Assembly: GCF_963678635.1 (NCBI RefSeq)
Contig: NC_087066.1
Coordinates: 65,509,277-65,573,276, forward strand
Length of the DNA stretch: 64,000 nt
Reading direction: 5' to 3'
Origin: Symsagittifera roscoffensis
Taxonomy: Eukaryota; Xenacoelomorpha; Acoela; Convolutidae
Shown in pieces: positions 32,840 to 45,401 of this stretch. Under the pieces are notes generated by a model that was not told the DNA's origin, did no database searches, and saw only the letters and a program-made list of their open reading frames with translations. The position numbers and the translations under genes are program-made. Numbering within the stretch: the first letter of the stretch is position 1; the number at the start of each line of letters is the position of its first letter.

Positions 32840-33543
32840 CCCGGCTCCGCTATTCTTCCGAACAGCCTATCGTCGCTGGCCAGCCCTCTCAACTCCCTCT
32901 GCTCTACCCAATTCAGCACGGAACAATCTACGACTGAGACCAGGTTGACATACAACACAGAATTCCTGTATGCCTTGAATTGCACGTCCGGGAACACGAA
33001 AGACATTATCGGTCCATACACCACCGTGACGAATTCCCGCAGTCCGTGAATCAGAGCCAACGGATCGATCCGCATCATGACAGCCAAATCGGTCAGCAAG
33101 GGCATTCCACAATACTGCTTACACTCACCCGCATCCGTCGCCACCTTATCTTCTACCGTGACACTTCTGTTCTGTTGCAAGAGATATTGGAGCAGGATAG
33201 TCCTCCAGTATTTCATTTTTCTGAACGAGGCGGTTTCCAACTGCGCGTTGAACTCACGACTTGTTCCCTGGAGTTGTTCGGGGTAACGCAACAGCACAAG
33301 CAAATCACCCAGCCGACCGTAGGTCATGGCAATCAGAGTCAGGAATCCATCCAATCTCAAATCTGCCAAGGCTTGGGTGAAGAGGTTTGTCGGCCCCTTC
33401 ACGAAATTCTCATGACCAAATGTCACGTACGGGGCTAATATCAGGCCAATCGACAGCTTCCTGATATCCTTGACGAAGCTCGCGATCAGGTTCCGAGATG
33501 CCCTCGGATAGCACGTCGACAGGAAGGATGGCGTCCATCCCAC
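32746..33543 (-). pseudogene. ORF3 region of element 2: helical segment D
   Basis: A 265-codon segment that directly continues the frame of 33544-34125 across a single in-frame TGA (33544-33546). It is rich in Leu and aromatic residues (LILAPYVTFG, LLVLLRYPEQLQG) but has no clear membrane span or signal peptide. The natural frame leaves it near 32850 and continues in 32360-32839. Function unknown. Confidence 0.5.
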
Positions 33544-34125
33544 TCACATTCCACCCAAGATAGCATCTGATCGTTCATATTGTGCCCTCGTGGCCAGTAC
33601 GTCAGCTTGGAACTTGTCCAACGACATCGTGTTCACATCCTGCATCAATTTCAACATCATACCCCCGGCTAACTGCCGGGCATCAAACAAGTTCTTCAGA
33701 TACGTCTGTATCTCTTTGATCACCGCCGGCGCATGCTCGAACGCGTCCTCTCCCAAGGTGCACAGTCTTGGTGACAAGTAAAACCATAAGTTGTTGTGCG
33801 TCTTCGTGCGCAAAGCCATTGCCATGAGATCTTCTTCCGCTGATGTCATGTTTTTCCTGACTGTCCTTCCCTGCTCATTCTCTGCGTGATCCATCTGTCT
33901 GAACCAGAGATCGTCAGCCACCTGTTGTACTAACAGATGATCGTCATCTAACCCTGGTCTTAACTTCAGCAACCTGGCGAAGTTGGACAGCTCCAACCCC
34001 AGAACCTCATCTAACACCAACCGAGTTGTGCTACAATCTTTGAGTCCCTGAATGGCATTGGAAATGTCAGTCCAAACGGCAGGAAGCTCAGATCGGGATG
34101 GGTAATAATTGTTGGGGTCTACCAC
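33544..34125 (-). pseudogene. ORF3 region of element 2: helical segment C
   Basis: A 193-codon segment (motifs DDHLLVQQVADDLWFRQ, KTHNNLWFYLSP) between the SGNH-bearing segment and segment D. It is reached from upstream only through two frame changes in 34126-34284. It ends in a TGA with the frame open beyond. It looks like a soluble helical protein. No family recognised. Confidence 0.5.
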
Positions 34126-34284
34126 TCTGTTCGGGCAGGAATTATCACGTTGAACCGCCCTCTGCTATCGTTGTGACCATCGTATACACAAACTGAAGCG
34201 GTTCTGGCAATGCAGCGTACCCTGGTGACAACACAAAGACCACCTTCACTACATTTTGGGTGAAACGTTGTTTTGCTGCTGTTT

Positions 34285-36219
34285 CTACCTCTCAGCCATC
34301 GCCGAGAGCAATGTCATTATCGCCTCTCCTATGACCTCATTGCTCGGGATCGACCCATCCGTCATACGGGACAACAAACCCCTGCTTTGCAGATAATCAT
34401 TCGAGCCTGCAACCACTATCACCTGCGGCTCCATGCTGACCACCCTTCGCACACTTATCATCATGCCTATTGACTGTCCCCAGTCCAATTTAGGCGCCGT
34501 CAAGAAAATCACGTCGGGCCAAAAGAGAGAACGGGGCGTGTAGAGATAGTCCGAACTCGCCACTATCAGGTACTTGGCAGCTTTCATATCCAAAGGATCA
34601 TAAGCGGCAAACAGGCCGTCACCGACTGGGGCCTTCAGTTCCCCGTATTTCCTGTCATCCCCATCCACCGTGGTCGCTCGGGGGTAGTCTCTTGAATACT
34701 CGCCAGGCGTCCGACCGGGTGGTTTAGCAAACTGCCTGTACATCTTGTGATGCTTGTTGTTAGGCTTGCTATCTGTCTGAAACTTGCCCTTACGAGCAGG
34801 TGGCGTCAGTTCCCTGGCTCTCTGGCGGACGTCCGTAAGAGACCGGGTATTCAGAGGTCCAAAGGTATTGTCCTGAGGCAATCCATTCAGGTCTGCATGC
34901 TGGAGCGTAGTCGTGGAGCTGAACTGCTCCTGCTCTGCTAGCAGCCAATCCACGCCTGGTATTCGATATAGTCGCGACACTGTGGGTCCTTCTCTGCCGA
35001 TCATTGTCATTGCGTCCTCCCGACACGTCAAGGTATTCATGTTCAACTTCGTTGACATGTCCGTCTTCCGTCTTGTACTGTCCCCAATGACTAGGGTCCG
35101 GACGGTTCCAAAGCAGCACGCTGCTTGGTTCAACTCCTTCCACCGGCACGGCGCTTGTCGACGTCCTGCTGCTGAAGCAGGGTTTGCCGTAGCGGGCGGG
35201 TCGTTCCTCCTAGACACGGTCTGGGAGTTACTCCTGTTCTGATCAACCGATCTCCCAAGTCGGCTTTCCAGCGGTTGTGCTCTGGGAGGAGGAGCAGTCC
35301 CTAGCCTCTCTCTTACGTTTGAGCTCGGAGTGATGGGTGCAGCTGTAGCCGTCTCCGTTGCCAGGGGCCCTAGGCGGTTGACAAGGGATTCGGGCACGCT
35401 TCCCCTTATTCTACCTCCTCCGGTCAAACTGGTCCAAGCCAGAGAACTGGTCGCCCTCGACTCCTGCTCCACTTCCCTGAACTGCATCTGAAATACGACA
35501 TTGATCCAGTGTCTCCCTCGTTGAGTGTTGAAATGTATCCCATCTCTGGTGAGCGCGATGTGATCAATCATGCGCAACAAGTTCTCGAGATCCAGAAGTC
35601 GCAGCTCGCCAGGGTTGTTTCTCACCAGACTGCGGGTCATTTCGTTCCACCGGGTCACGTTGCCATTCATAAAATCTGCCACCACGGTGGCCACCATCGG
35701 GTTCTGTGGTATCGTGCACAGCACCACAAGCCTGGGCCTGTACTTCTCCTTTAGTTCGTTCAGGAGGCAGACCAATAGAGGCTCCCACTTGCTCTCCGGA
35801 GTCACTGGGGCTCTCGAGACATCGTTGGTTCCCAGCATTATTACCAGCGTATCCAGGTAATCTTCGCTCTGGAACTCCATCATCTTGATGACCTGAGTCA
35901 CTGAGGCTCCTCCAAAGGACAGAGCGGTAGTCTGACCATAGACGAAGATCTCATTCAGATCCCTCACCAAACTGTCTCCTATGATCAAGTGGCGATTCCC
36001 TGGGGGAATTACCTGGTCGCTCGTAGCGGGGTTCCAGCTCATGTCATTCAGGCAGGCTCGAGGAAGCTCCGCGGTCACTTGCGTGAACTGGTGACGTGCC
36101 ATCAGATTCTTCCTAATGTCTACCACGCGAGACTTTTGAAGGGTTCCGCCATGCGCAGTCCTCGAGGACACTACTGTGCGGGGTGCTCGCTCCGAACTAT
36201 TGGATGAATGATCTCGACG
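34285..36219 (-). pseudogene. ORF3 region of element 2: SGNH/GDSL-type hydrolase segment
   Basis: About 640 codons. The first domain shows the SGNH family landmarks: block I IIGDSL near residues 61-66 (Ser), block II FGGAS (Gly), block III MLGTND near 109-113 (Asn) and block V DGIHF near 208-212 (His). All four signature residues are therefore present. The family hydrolyses esters of acyl or acetyl groups; its substrate in retroelements is unknown. A second, weaker pair of motifs (VIGDS near 359, VVAGSND near 585) suggests a diverged repeat. The segment shares its frame with the upstream coiled-coil segment, interrupted only by a TAA at 36220-36222, and it lacks its own early ATG. Confidence 0.65.
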
Positions 36220-37134
36220 TTAGGAAGGAACGATCCTACCCAATGTCCGCTCAGTGGTTCGATTAATCTCATCCATTGTTGCTCTGGCCACTTGGTTGAA
36301 TGATCCGTGGAACTGGGGAGCGAGATAGGTGTCAGAAGGGTCTGTTATCGTGTTCCTCTGACTGGGAGCAGACTGTTGTGTCTGCTGAGGAGCCTCGCGC
36401 CCTCTCGATGTACACAACTCCTGTACTCTTGTCTTGGGCCGTGTGTCCCTGGATCCCTCCTTGGACTTCATCGTCGCCAGAACCTCCTGTGACACTTGGC
36501 TCACCTTTGCCATATACAGCTCCTTCAGGTGCTTTTTTTCATCCTCCTTGTAGGCCACCTGCAGATCCTCGTACTTCTTTTTCCATTCGTCTCTTTCTCG
36601 AGCTATCGCCCTATACTCCTGGAGTTTGGCACACAGCTCACTTTGATCTCTCTCTTTCTTCTCCAACGTCTCAATCGTCTCCGACGTCTGTATTTCTATT
36701 TCGTTCACCCTCAGTCTCTTCGGAGGAGGAGCAGCTGTTGGAGAGTCGACTGAACGTGACGGGCCTGGCCCATCACGTTGTCTGTTCGCTCCGATGAGCG
36801 GCTGCGCAGGTTGTATTGGCAAGGGCATCTCACCTAGCCGGTGGTCCCTCTGTTCACCTAGTCCTGGCTCACGAGCCAGGTCGTGGCCAGACATTTCTCC
36901 ACGCCGCCATCTCATCAGTCGGTTTCGACCTCTCTCGGCGGTCCCGGACTCACCGAAGGCCAACATCAACACCACTTCTGTAGGGCGATTCCCTCGACCC
37001 TCTCGTCCTAACGCATTGAGGAGCGCGACCACAAACATCGCCAGCCCCGGGTCTTCTCGTGTAAAGTCACAATCGAACAGCCGCTGATAGATCTCGTCTA
37101 GAGTCGCTCATAGACTCGCTGAGAGGAATTCCAT
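36220..37134 (-). pseudogene. ORF3 region of element 2: N-terminal coiled-coil segment
   Basis: The ATG at 37134 is followed after eight codons by TGA (37108-37110), then the frame is open to 36220. The region after the TGA (TLDEIYQRL) matches residues 17-26 of the intact ORF3 start of element 1, so the TGA is a nonsense mutation. Residues about 165-220 form a charged coiled coil (ERDEWKKKYEDLQ). The end, RTLGRIVPS, is followed by TAA and a continuing open frame into the SGNH segment. It is probably a structural or oligomerisation region; function unknown. Confidence 0.6.
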
Positions 37135-37620
37135 TAGTTCATTCGTGTCACTTATTTCTTATCGTGTTGATTCTTGTTGTCGTGAAGTTTTTTCCGGCTC
37201 GTTTGATTCAATGAATTCAATAAACAATTTCTGATCAATCATGATCTAAAAAACAAGTCGCGACTTACAATTGTCATTTCTGGATAAAACATCATTCAAA
37301 TCTTTAAAACTCTTCATTGAAAACCTCTTCTCAATTCTGACTTAAAAATTTAGCACCAAGGTGGATCGTCCACCTGCATCTTTGCCAAGGTAGCACAAAT
37401 GAGCGCTGTCACCTTGACTACCTGGAGTATCCTAGGTCTTTTATGACACAAAACATAAAACATATCATAACAATAACATAACACATAAACATCACACATC
37501 TACACTATCACATACGAACATAATCCCTAATATTACCTATAACTTAATCCTAATCTAAAACTTGACCCTACTTCCTATCAAGTGAACTTAATAAAAACCA
37601 CTCATCGCCGAATGCATTTC
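37135..37620. other. Spacer between pol and ORF3 of element 2
   Basis: AT-rich, with no gene. It matches 213-750 of element 1 in position and length but has no clear tandem repeat. A run of acat/ataac words lies at 37440-37510. Confidence 0.5.
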
Positions 37621-39378
37621 CTAGCATATGCTCAGATAGTATTTTTTATGTAAGTAAACCTCTATGTCAGTTTCTGAAAATATCACATGTACAAGGGCGT
37701 ACAACTCTCTCGGATGTAGCTTTCCCTTATTAGGATCGTATACTGGCAACGAGAGAGAGGTCACTCCTCTCTCAACCAAAAAATCCCTGAGTCGAGTCAA
37801 GGCCAATACCAAGCTCTTTGGATCTACGTGTTGCCTATCAGTGGCCTTGGTAACCAGGAAACACAAATATTTCCCTGGTATCTGTGATGCAACAGGGGGC
37901 AGCGCTATCATCCCTCCCACACCAGGCCTCTGTTTCCACAAAAACTCGATATTCTTATACTCTCTTTTGAAGTCAGCCGCTAGTGCTGTTTTGAAGCTTA
38001 CGTCCGCGGTTATCGCTATGGCGCACGTGCGTTCCGTGAGTATGAAATCGCTGTCCGTTATGACGATATTGTTCGAATAATGGTTCGGTAGATCAAAATA
38101 CAATTCAAAGATTCGTCCAAAAGGTGGTTTTTTAGCATTCTCGACCTCTGTCTCTAGTTCTCCGGTTTCTCTTGCCGATTTCAATTTTTTTATTATCAGA
38201 TTTTCGGTGTGGGTGAGTCCTACCCCCACTCCCCGGACGAAAATATCCATCGACGTCCCCGTCGATTGCCCAAAGTCTAGGAGATCGAGGTTGGATTGTG
38301 GAACACGTAGAGGACCATCTGGGGCGACCCAGTTGGACTCGGTATTGTCATGACTGATGTATTTGATGCCGTCTTTATCGACGTTCTGAATCGTCAGGAT
38401 CGTCTCTTTTGGATCTGTCGGCAGATCATGGAGCCATTCAAGTACGCGCAAGTTCGTTAGTTCTTGCTCATGAGTCTGTTCCGCTTCTGATACGAACTCC
38501 ACTTCCGGTTCTGATCGATCGTCGATCCAATCCTGATCCATGTCATTCACCAAGTCGATTTCTTCTAGCACCGCCACTTCGTCCAGTCCTACCAGCGAGT
38601 TCATCATATCACTTACAACTATCCTGTCTAGGACGAAATCCTCGCCGTACCGATTGTATTTCTTCTCGTTTTTTCCTCTCTTGCTCTGGCGTGTTTCCAT
38701 GGTGAGAGGAAAGTCAGGCTGTATTCCTTTGTCAATTTCAATTTGTTCCGGGCAGTCCCAGTCTTCCTCGGCATAAGGTAGAGTTTCATCGTCCATCTCT
38801 ACTCGCTCGGTCAACTCCAGATCCAGTGGTAGGTCGCAATCGTCCACCACCTCATTCCCGTCGTTTTTGTCGCGAGTACCCCTTTCATTCACCTCACAAG
38901 CAGGATCCACTATCAAATAGTCTCCCTCTTGCATGTCCGCTGGTGAGGCATTGTGTGGTTTGATGTTTTCGTAATGAGCTGCTCTTTCAGTGCTCAATCG
39001 ATAAAAACGACCTCCTTGGTGCACCTCTGTTATCTGAAATGGACCACGCCATTTCTTTAATGATTTCTTGGTTCCTTTTGGTGGAACCACTTCCTGGAAC
39101 ACCCAGACGTAGTCGCCAACTGAGTAGGCTTTTGCATTGGCTGTCCTTTTATCAAACCTCCTTTTTTGTCTAATTTGCGCCTTTTGCGTGTTCCTCCTGC
39201 ATAAGTCATTGAGGTCCTGCTGTCTTCTAATAACATCCCGCACGTACGTTTTCGGTGCTGTTCTCTTCCCTTCATATTCAGGGTAGAAAAAGGTCATCGG
39301 AAGCGCTTTTTCGTGACCCGTTAGCATCATGTGTGGACTTATTCCCGTGGTCGAATGCTCCGGTGCTGTTGTAAGCAC
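37621..39378 (-). pseudogene. Element 2 pol: integrase C-terminal part, extension and macro-like domain
   Basis: A 585-codon open segment. It begins after the DDE core, contains the integrase C-terminal GPFQITEV region, a long acidic extension, the GTSMDIFVRGVGVGLTH segment that overlies the conserved purine tract (38201-38267), and ends in the same macro-like domain as element 1 (ITADVSFKTALAADFK, YLCFLVTK, SLPVYDPNKGKL). Conservation of the extension between two diverged elements shows selection on it. A frameshift at about 39360 separates it from the DDE segment. Confidence 0.75.
38201..38267 (-). promoter_or_regulatory. Conserved internal polypurine tract and GNRA hairpin inside pol (element 2)
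   Basis: Carries the hairpin ATCGACG-GGGA-CGTCGAT (38249-38266) and GTCCGGGGAGTGGGGGTAGG, matching 1330-1395 with only a few differences. Confidence 0.55.
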
Positions 39379-39859
39379 CCATCACTTGCGGCAAGTGCTT
39401 GTCCCAGTCATCCATGTAGCGTGAGCAATAGACTCTCAGCATGGATACCAGTGTGCGATTTTGCCTCTCGACTAGGCCATTAGTTTGCGGGTGATAAGTG
39501 GTCGAGTGGGCCTGCGCTACCTGCGACCTTTTCATTAACTCCTTCGTGAGATCACCCACGAATGCTTTGCCATTGTCCGATTGGAATGTGATGGGGCAGC
39601 CATGCCTCGCTATCCACACATTTATCAAATGATCGCATGTTTCTTCCGCCGATGCTGTCATGCAGGGTGCTGCATATTTCGTAAAATGGTCGATCATTAC
39701 CAGCACCTGATTATAGCCCGTTGCTGTCATGCAGATCTTCTGATGATCAATTTGTACCACTTCGTTGAATCCCGACGACTCTATTGACTGTAGGGGAAAC
39801 TTCAGTCCTGGGATCCTTCGCCTGTTGACATGACAGGCATGCGGCGATCCACTTCCCAC
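39278..39859 (-). pseudogene. Element 2 pol: integrase DDE core
   Basis: Shows VVQIDHQK (first Asp), FQSDNGKAF (second Asp) and TNGLVERQNRT (Glu), so all three catalytic residues remain. Frameshifts near 39830 and 39360 cut it off from the zinc-binding domain and the C-terminal domain. Confidence 0.8.
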
Positions 39860-40991
39860 AAGCCTTTTTCAATCCCGGCCATTCGAATCGTTTCTGTATC
39901 CTGTTGTACACTTTGTACACGCCTTGATGGCCCATCTGATCATGTGAACGAAAGAGTAATTCGGTCTGGTACAACTGTGGTAACACTATCGAATTGTATT
40001 TATAAAGGACCTTGTCCTCCTCTTTACGTTTACAGGATACGATTCCGTCCTTGTTCAGGTACAACAAGTTTTTTCTCTTCAGGTACAATTGATTCAAGAT
40101 CTTGTAGCTGTCTTCTTCCAAGTCTCCCTTGTCAGGTGCTCCATTCTCGATCCATCTCTTCAGACTGCTCGTCATTCTATCATTTCGTTGAGCCCTTAGG
40201 AGATCCAACAGCCTGTTACTGGCTTTCAAATACGTCTCTACTACGTTCATTTGCCCACTCATTATTTCCGGAGCATGATCATCGTCCATCAACTTAGCAC
40301 ACCATATCTTCTTCAAGGGTGTTGCTTCCTGAACGGATGGCTCCAGATTAGTGCGGACGACCGTACCGTGTGGTAGTAATCTGGTGGGGCGTTTCGAAAC
40401 TGCTATCAGCTCGAGCTCATCTGCGGCATTGTCTACCACAGTGCCCTCTTCATCTGAGGTGTACCTGTCCCTGTCTGGATCCTGATGCATTTCTCGGTCC
40501 AGCCCGCGCTGCTTCCAGTCTACCAACAAGGATTGGATCGCGATCTCCGATATATCGGAATTGGAAGTTGTTTCAGATGTGTTGACCCCGGACTGGGGCC
40601 TCGAGTCATCACTTGAGCCGACTGATTCCCCAACATCATGTTCCAAGTTGTCTGAGATGTTTCTCGACTCCCAGGACAAAACTCTGTCCCTCGGTCGCCT
40701 CGAATCCGACTCCCCGGACAACATTCTATCCCTCAGTTGTCTAAACAACCTCTCCCCGGACACGTCGTCCTGTACGGGCTCGAAGGTATCAGACTCCCCG
40801 GACATTGTCTCGTCCCCGGACGAACAATCTGAGCTTGGCTCGTATTCTTCTCTTGCATCCGTAAAATGCATTCTCCTCGTGAAGCTAGATCTCGACTTGA
40901 CCCTGATTTCTTCAGTGTCTTGGGTCTGATTCAGTGTCCCATGTTCAGTGAACGAAGTTCTCAACAAGACCTCCTTCGGCATCGAGCTCAC
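39747..40991 (-). pseudogene. Element 2 pol: linker and integrase zinc domain
   Basis: A 414-codon segment with an acidic Ser-rich linker that repeats SGESD-type motifs (encoded by ctccccggac-like DNA at 40709-40815), followed by HDQMGHQGVYKV and ACLSCQQAKD of the HHCC integrase domain. It is separated from the RNase H segment by a frameshift near 41010. Confidence 0.75.
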
Positions 40992-41002
40992 CAGCTGGTT
41001 GA

Positions 41003-41711
41003 CTATCGACCTGCAATCCCGTTCAACACCTCGGCTGTTCTCTCAGTGACAGTCAACCGCTGCATGGTCTCCATCCACTCACGATCATGACTATCCACTT
41101 CCCTGTCCAGCAAGTCACGGAGCTTCCCCATGACGTCCGGCGCCACGCTCATCGTCCTGTTCAATAGAGCTTTGCTGTTTATACCCAGCCTGGTAAGTTC
41201 TTGCTGTACCAAATTGGATCGGACTAGCAGATCCAGCGGAACGGGCTCGCCCTCGCCTCTGGCTAAAACCTTTATCTCCGCGACCGTCTCCACTGGAAGG
41301 TCAGGGTGTCCGGGTATAGGATGCCCTGACTTGTCTAACCACCTAGTAAGTGGCAGTTTGTCGTAGGTTTCCTTGTCCAGAAATGAAAACCCGTCTTTGA
41401 TTTCCGATTGGTTAGCCTGCTTCTCCTCGAGGCGCTCATAGAATTCTGTCTTTTTACTGAGGCTATCTGTGTTCTGGTGCTTATCACGGATACGGTGCTC
41501 TATGATCATGTGGTATCCATCTAGGCGCACCCATCCAACGACCAATATAACTTTGGTTTATCGAATAGGTTTTCAGCCAGGCAAGGGCACGATTATCCAC
41601 ACGTAAATTGAAGGGAGCACTCCCCAAGTAGGCCCGGTATTTTTCCACGAAATTGATCACCGCGAACATCTCCGCTTTTGGTGCGCCGTACTTCATCTCA
41701 GTATCACCCAA
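41003..41711 (-). pseudogene. Element 2 pol: RNase H C-terminal part and linker
   Basis: Two open segments (41484-41711 and 41003-41545) joined by a frame change near 41530. They contain EMKYGAPKAEMFAV and FNLRVDNRALAWLK, followed by HRIRDKHQNTDSLSKK, typical of the gypsy RNase H end. Confidence 0.75.
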
Positions 41712-42740
41712 TCTTTACTCCCGTAGTCTATCGGACAAAGAACCGTTCTCCCGTTCCACTCCTGCTGAAGTATGCCCGATATCGCAACCACTGATGCATC
41801 CGTGTCCAGCACGAACATCCCCTTCTCTGTTGGCATGCCGAGGACCGGTGCCTCGCAAAGTTCACGTTTGATGTTCTCAAATGAAACTTGTGCCTCATCA
41901 GTCCAAGTGAACTTTTGGCCCTTGTTTCTCATCAACCGCTGCATGGGGTATATTTTGTCAGCGTAACCCTTGATAAATTCTCGATAATAATTAGCAAACC
42001 CCAAAAAACTCATCAGCTGTGTATCTGTTTTAGGTGCCTTCCAGGTCAACACCGCTTCAACCGCTTCAGGATCTGGTCTCACTCCATGTTTATCCACCAG
42101 GCGGCCCAGATACTTTATGGAGTCTCTGAGGATTTCACATTTAGAGGGTTTACATTTCAGACCCGCCTGCTTCATGCAAGTAAACACCTCATCCAACCTC
42201 TCTATGTGGTCCTCTAAGTTTGGTGTTGCAATCACGACATCATCGACATAACACATGATTAGATTCCCGTATTTTTTAGTGACGCTCGTGAGTGCCTGGG
42301 CCATCAGTCGCTGGAATGTGGTCGTCGCATTGCACAATCCGAACGGCATCCTCCTCCACTGGAACAATCCCAGCTCGCACGCGAAGCCTGTTTTTTCACC
42401 ATCTTGCTTTCGGAGTGGCACTTGCCAGAACGCAGAGCCCAAATCTAACGTCGTAATGAACTTCGCGTCTCCCAGCTTGGATAGGCTCTCATCGATGCGG
42501 GGAATCGGGTATGCGTCCTTTATAGTCACTGCGTTCAGATAACGGAAATCACAACATTTGCCCCCTTTCTGAGTTGCGTCCTTTCTTTTTCGCCATGACC
42601 ACGCCACAAGCCCACGGAGACTTCGACGGCTCGATCATGTCATACTCCATTAACATCTCGATTTCCTTCCTGCACGCTTCTGACTTGTGAGGGGTCATTC
42701 TTCTCGCCACTTCCCTATGAGATACCGAGCCCTCTTCTAT
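41693..42740 (-). pseudogene. Element 2 pol: reverse transcriptase and start of RNase H
   Basis: 42607-41693 encodes RT motifs FRYLNAVT, DLGSAFWQVPL, FGLCNAT, CYVDDVVIA and LGFANYYREFI, then VLDTDAS of RNase H. An indel near 42570 shifts the frame just before CCDFRYLN, and a TAG at 42741-42743 separates RT from protease. Catalytic YVDD is intact. Confidence 0.85.
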
Positions 42741-45401
42741 CTAAATCTCGTGTTCTACAAAATTACAGCAACCTATGTCGGCCTTATGTTTCGAAAAAAC
42801 GTCTGCGTTCCGACTTAGAACCGCCCTGAGCGAATCTAGTTCCTTGTCTGATATTTTACCCTTCAAACGTTCTATCTCAAGTAGGACCGGTTTATTCGCT
42901 GCTAACTCTGTTTCTGTCGGCCTCTCGGGAAAGTTGGAACAATTAGACAACCCATCATCTGTTTCCGACTTCATTGAAAACAGTTTCCTAGAAGATTTCA
43001 ATTCATTTACTCTCTTCAATATACATTCTTGGTTCGCATGCAAGGGACATTTTGTTACATCAAACTTTTTCAAGTTCTCCACACTCTGAAAGTCTGTGTT
43101 CAGAGGCAAAGCATAGCCAAGTTTCTTTCCCCTCTGTATTGTCACTGTTGTTGCTTCTGTGTTCAACAAAACACTCACACACAGTCCGCTCTGAGTGAGT
43201 GAGAAGCTTCTTCCTAAAATAGCCGAGCTTTTACTGTTTGGATTTGGTACCAGACTCACCTGTCTGTCATTGCTGAGTTCATTCAAGTTCCTCATCCTAA
43301 AAGTCGCTATTACGGCTTGGTTTGGATTTAATCTAACTTTTCGATCCAGAAAAAGCGGCACCTTGGCCTGGTTAATTAAGATCTTATTAAGGGGTTTCTT
43401 TTCATACTTTCTCTCAGGATCCTTGATCCTATTCAACCCGTCATTGAGATCGATCGTGACATCAAAGTTGCGTACGAAGTCCCTTCCTAAGATGAACTGA
43501 TCGGATTCGTCCAAATTCTCCACTACTAGGAAGCTCATCCAAAGATGTCTTCCTCCGAGCTGCAGTGAAATGATCGGGGTTCGTCCAGTCACATAGATCG
43601 CTCCCTGATTGGCAGCTGCCAACTTGATGTTTGTCGGTATGAGATCCGACCTCTCGAAACCCATGTCAGTCCAAGTTTTGACTGGCATGACACTAACCAC
43701 TGCTCCCGTGTCTAGCAGCCCCTTTACTGAAAGTTGTCTGCCTTGCACGTCCAGCACGTTTGCGGCCAGATCGGCCTCGCAACCTATGTGCACCGCATCT
43801 TGTTCGAGCATGGCGTTGTGTCCGATTCGTCTAAACTTCAACTCCTCTTGACCAATGTATATCCGGCAAATCTGTATATCGTTCGCATCAGTTACGTGAG
43901 CTTTTGTGTAGATATTGATGCCATCCACATTCATTAGAATCGGGTATGGGCCATGGACTTCGATGTAATGTCCATCCACTTTCATCAGCCTCGGTCCTCC
44001 TGTCGTGAGCAGCGCTCGCACTGCCCTGGAGTCCAGTTTGGGATCTTTCTCCCTCAGGTAGTCTGCATAAATGTCCAGGTAGACTAGTGTAATCTCGGAT
44101 GGTTCACTCAAGTTCTTGACCACCTGGTGCCCTGCGACTGAGATAATGGACATTATCTTCGTCCCATCCTTCGTCATGCCGAAAGTTCTACCAGATATAA
44201 CGTTCAGTTTTAGTCCCTGCTTCCTGGGTTCCTCTTTGTCTTCTTTTTCCGTCGTTTTACCCAGAATATTAAAATTTTCCCGAAGATCTGTGTTCTTCAG
44301 CTCCGACCTTACCCATTGCTCCACTTCTTTTGTGGCTAGCTCCTGTTTGACATTTTGCAACGCTGTCATCGCCGCCAGACCGTAATCCACCTTGAGTGGG
44401 CTAGCCGACTCTGTCTCCAGGTTCGATGCTACCACCTCGTCAGGCAGTGTCTTTACCTTCTTAGTCGTAAAGGTGCTCGGTGTCGTCTCCTTTCTCCGAG
44501 ACTCGGCCTCGTTCATCAGACGTGCTCGACTGGCCTTGACACCCGAAAGCGCCTCTTCGTGGCGGGGATGTTTCGCGTCCGCCACTGCATCCCAAAACTG
44601 AGTGCAATCCGACTTGAAGTGTCCTTCCAAATTACAGAAGAAGCACCTCGGACCATATTTCATCATGAGCAATCTGACGTATTCTTCGTGATCCTCGTCG
44701 GTCGCGTCGACGTCGTCGAGAAAGTAGCCTATTGCCTTCATGTTCTGTTTGTATGCAGAACACGCGGAAACGAGATGGTCCATCGAACCACAATTCGCAC
44801 ACGACCTCCTCTTATCCATGTCATCGCGAGGTTTGTACCAACTGGAGTTCACACCAGTGTTTGTCCCGCTGTAGTTACCATAATTGCTGTAACGGTTTTG
44901 TGCCCTCGGTCTTATGAGTAAATACTCGCGTGACTTCATACGCAAATCATCGGGCGTGGGTACCTGGTCAAGTGACAGGGTGAAGTGTGTGGCCAACATC
45001 GTTTTCAACTCCTCACTCATTACTCCGTCCATGAACTTCAAAGCAATCGCCAAGTTTCGCTCGGATATTCTCTCATCGGGATTGTTTCTCCTCCTAAGCA
45101 ATTCAAGGTCGTCCAAAAGTTTATCTATGGATTCGTCATCTTTTTGACGCCTTTTTTTGAACTTCACCATAGCCTGGTGCCGTTGTACTCCAGAGCCGAA
45201 ACGATTCAGCAGGATTTCGAATATCTTGCGAGCGCTGTCTCTCTCATTGGTTCTTTTCGCCATTACACAGTTTAGTGCAGTACCCTCCAGGTTGCTTGTT
45301 AGCGCGCTGCACTCTTGTTTCTTGGAGAGACTCTCCTCCTCAAAGTGCAACTTCATCACTTCTATCCAAGTATCAATGCAACCGTCTGACTCGCCTTTGT
45401 A
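42741..45401 (-). pseudogene. Element 2 capsid, zinc knuckles and protease
   Basis: An open segment of about 885 codons. It carries the capsid (GCIDTWIEVMKLHFEEE), zinc knuckles CANCGSMDHLVSAC and CFFCNLEGHFKSDC, and protease LLDTGAVVSVMP. A TGA at 45402-45404, where element 1 has a Glu codon, cuts off the pre-capsid part; the TAG at 42741 cuts off RT. Confidence 0.85.

Noticed and set aside
26197-37134. A variant genetic code or stop-codon readthrough explaining the in-frame TGA and TAA codons of ORF3
   Set aside because: Both TAA and TGA occur together with many frameshifts, and the first TGA replaces a sense codon in element 1, so decay is simpler.
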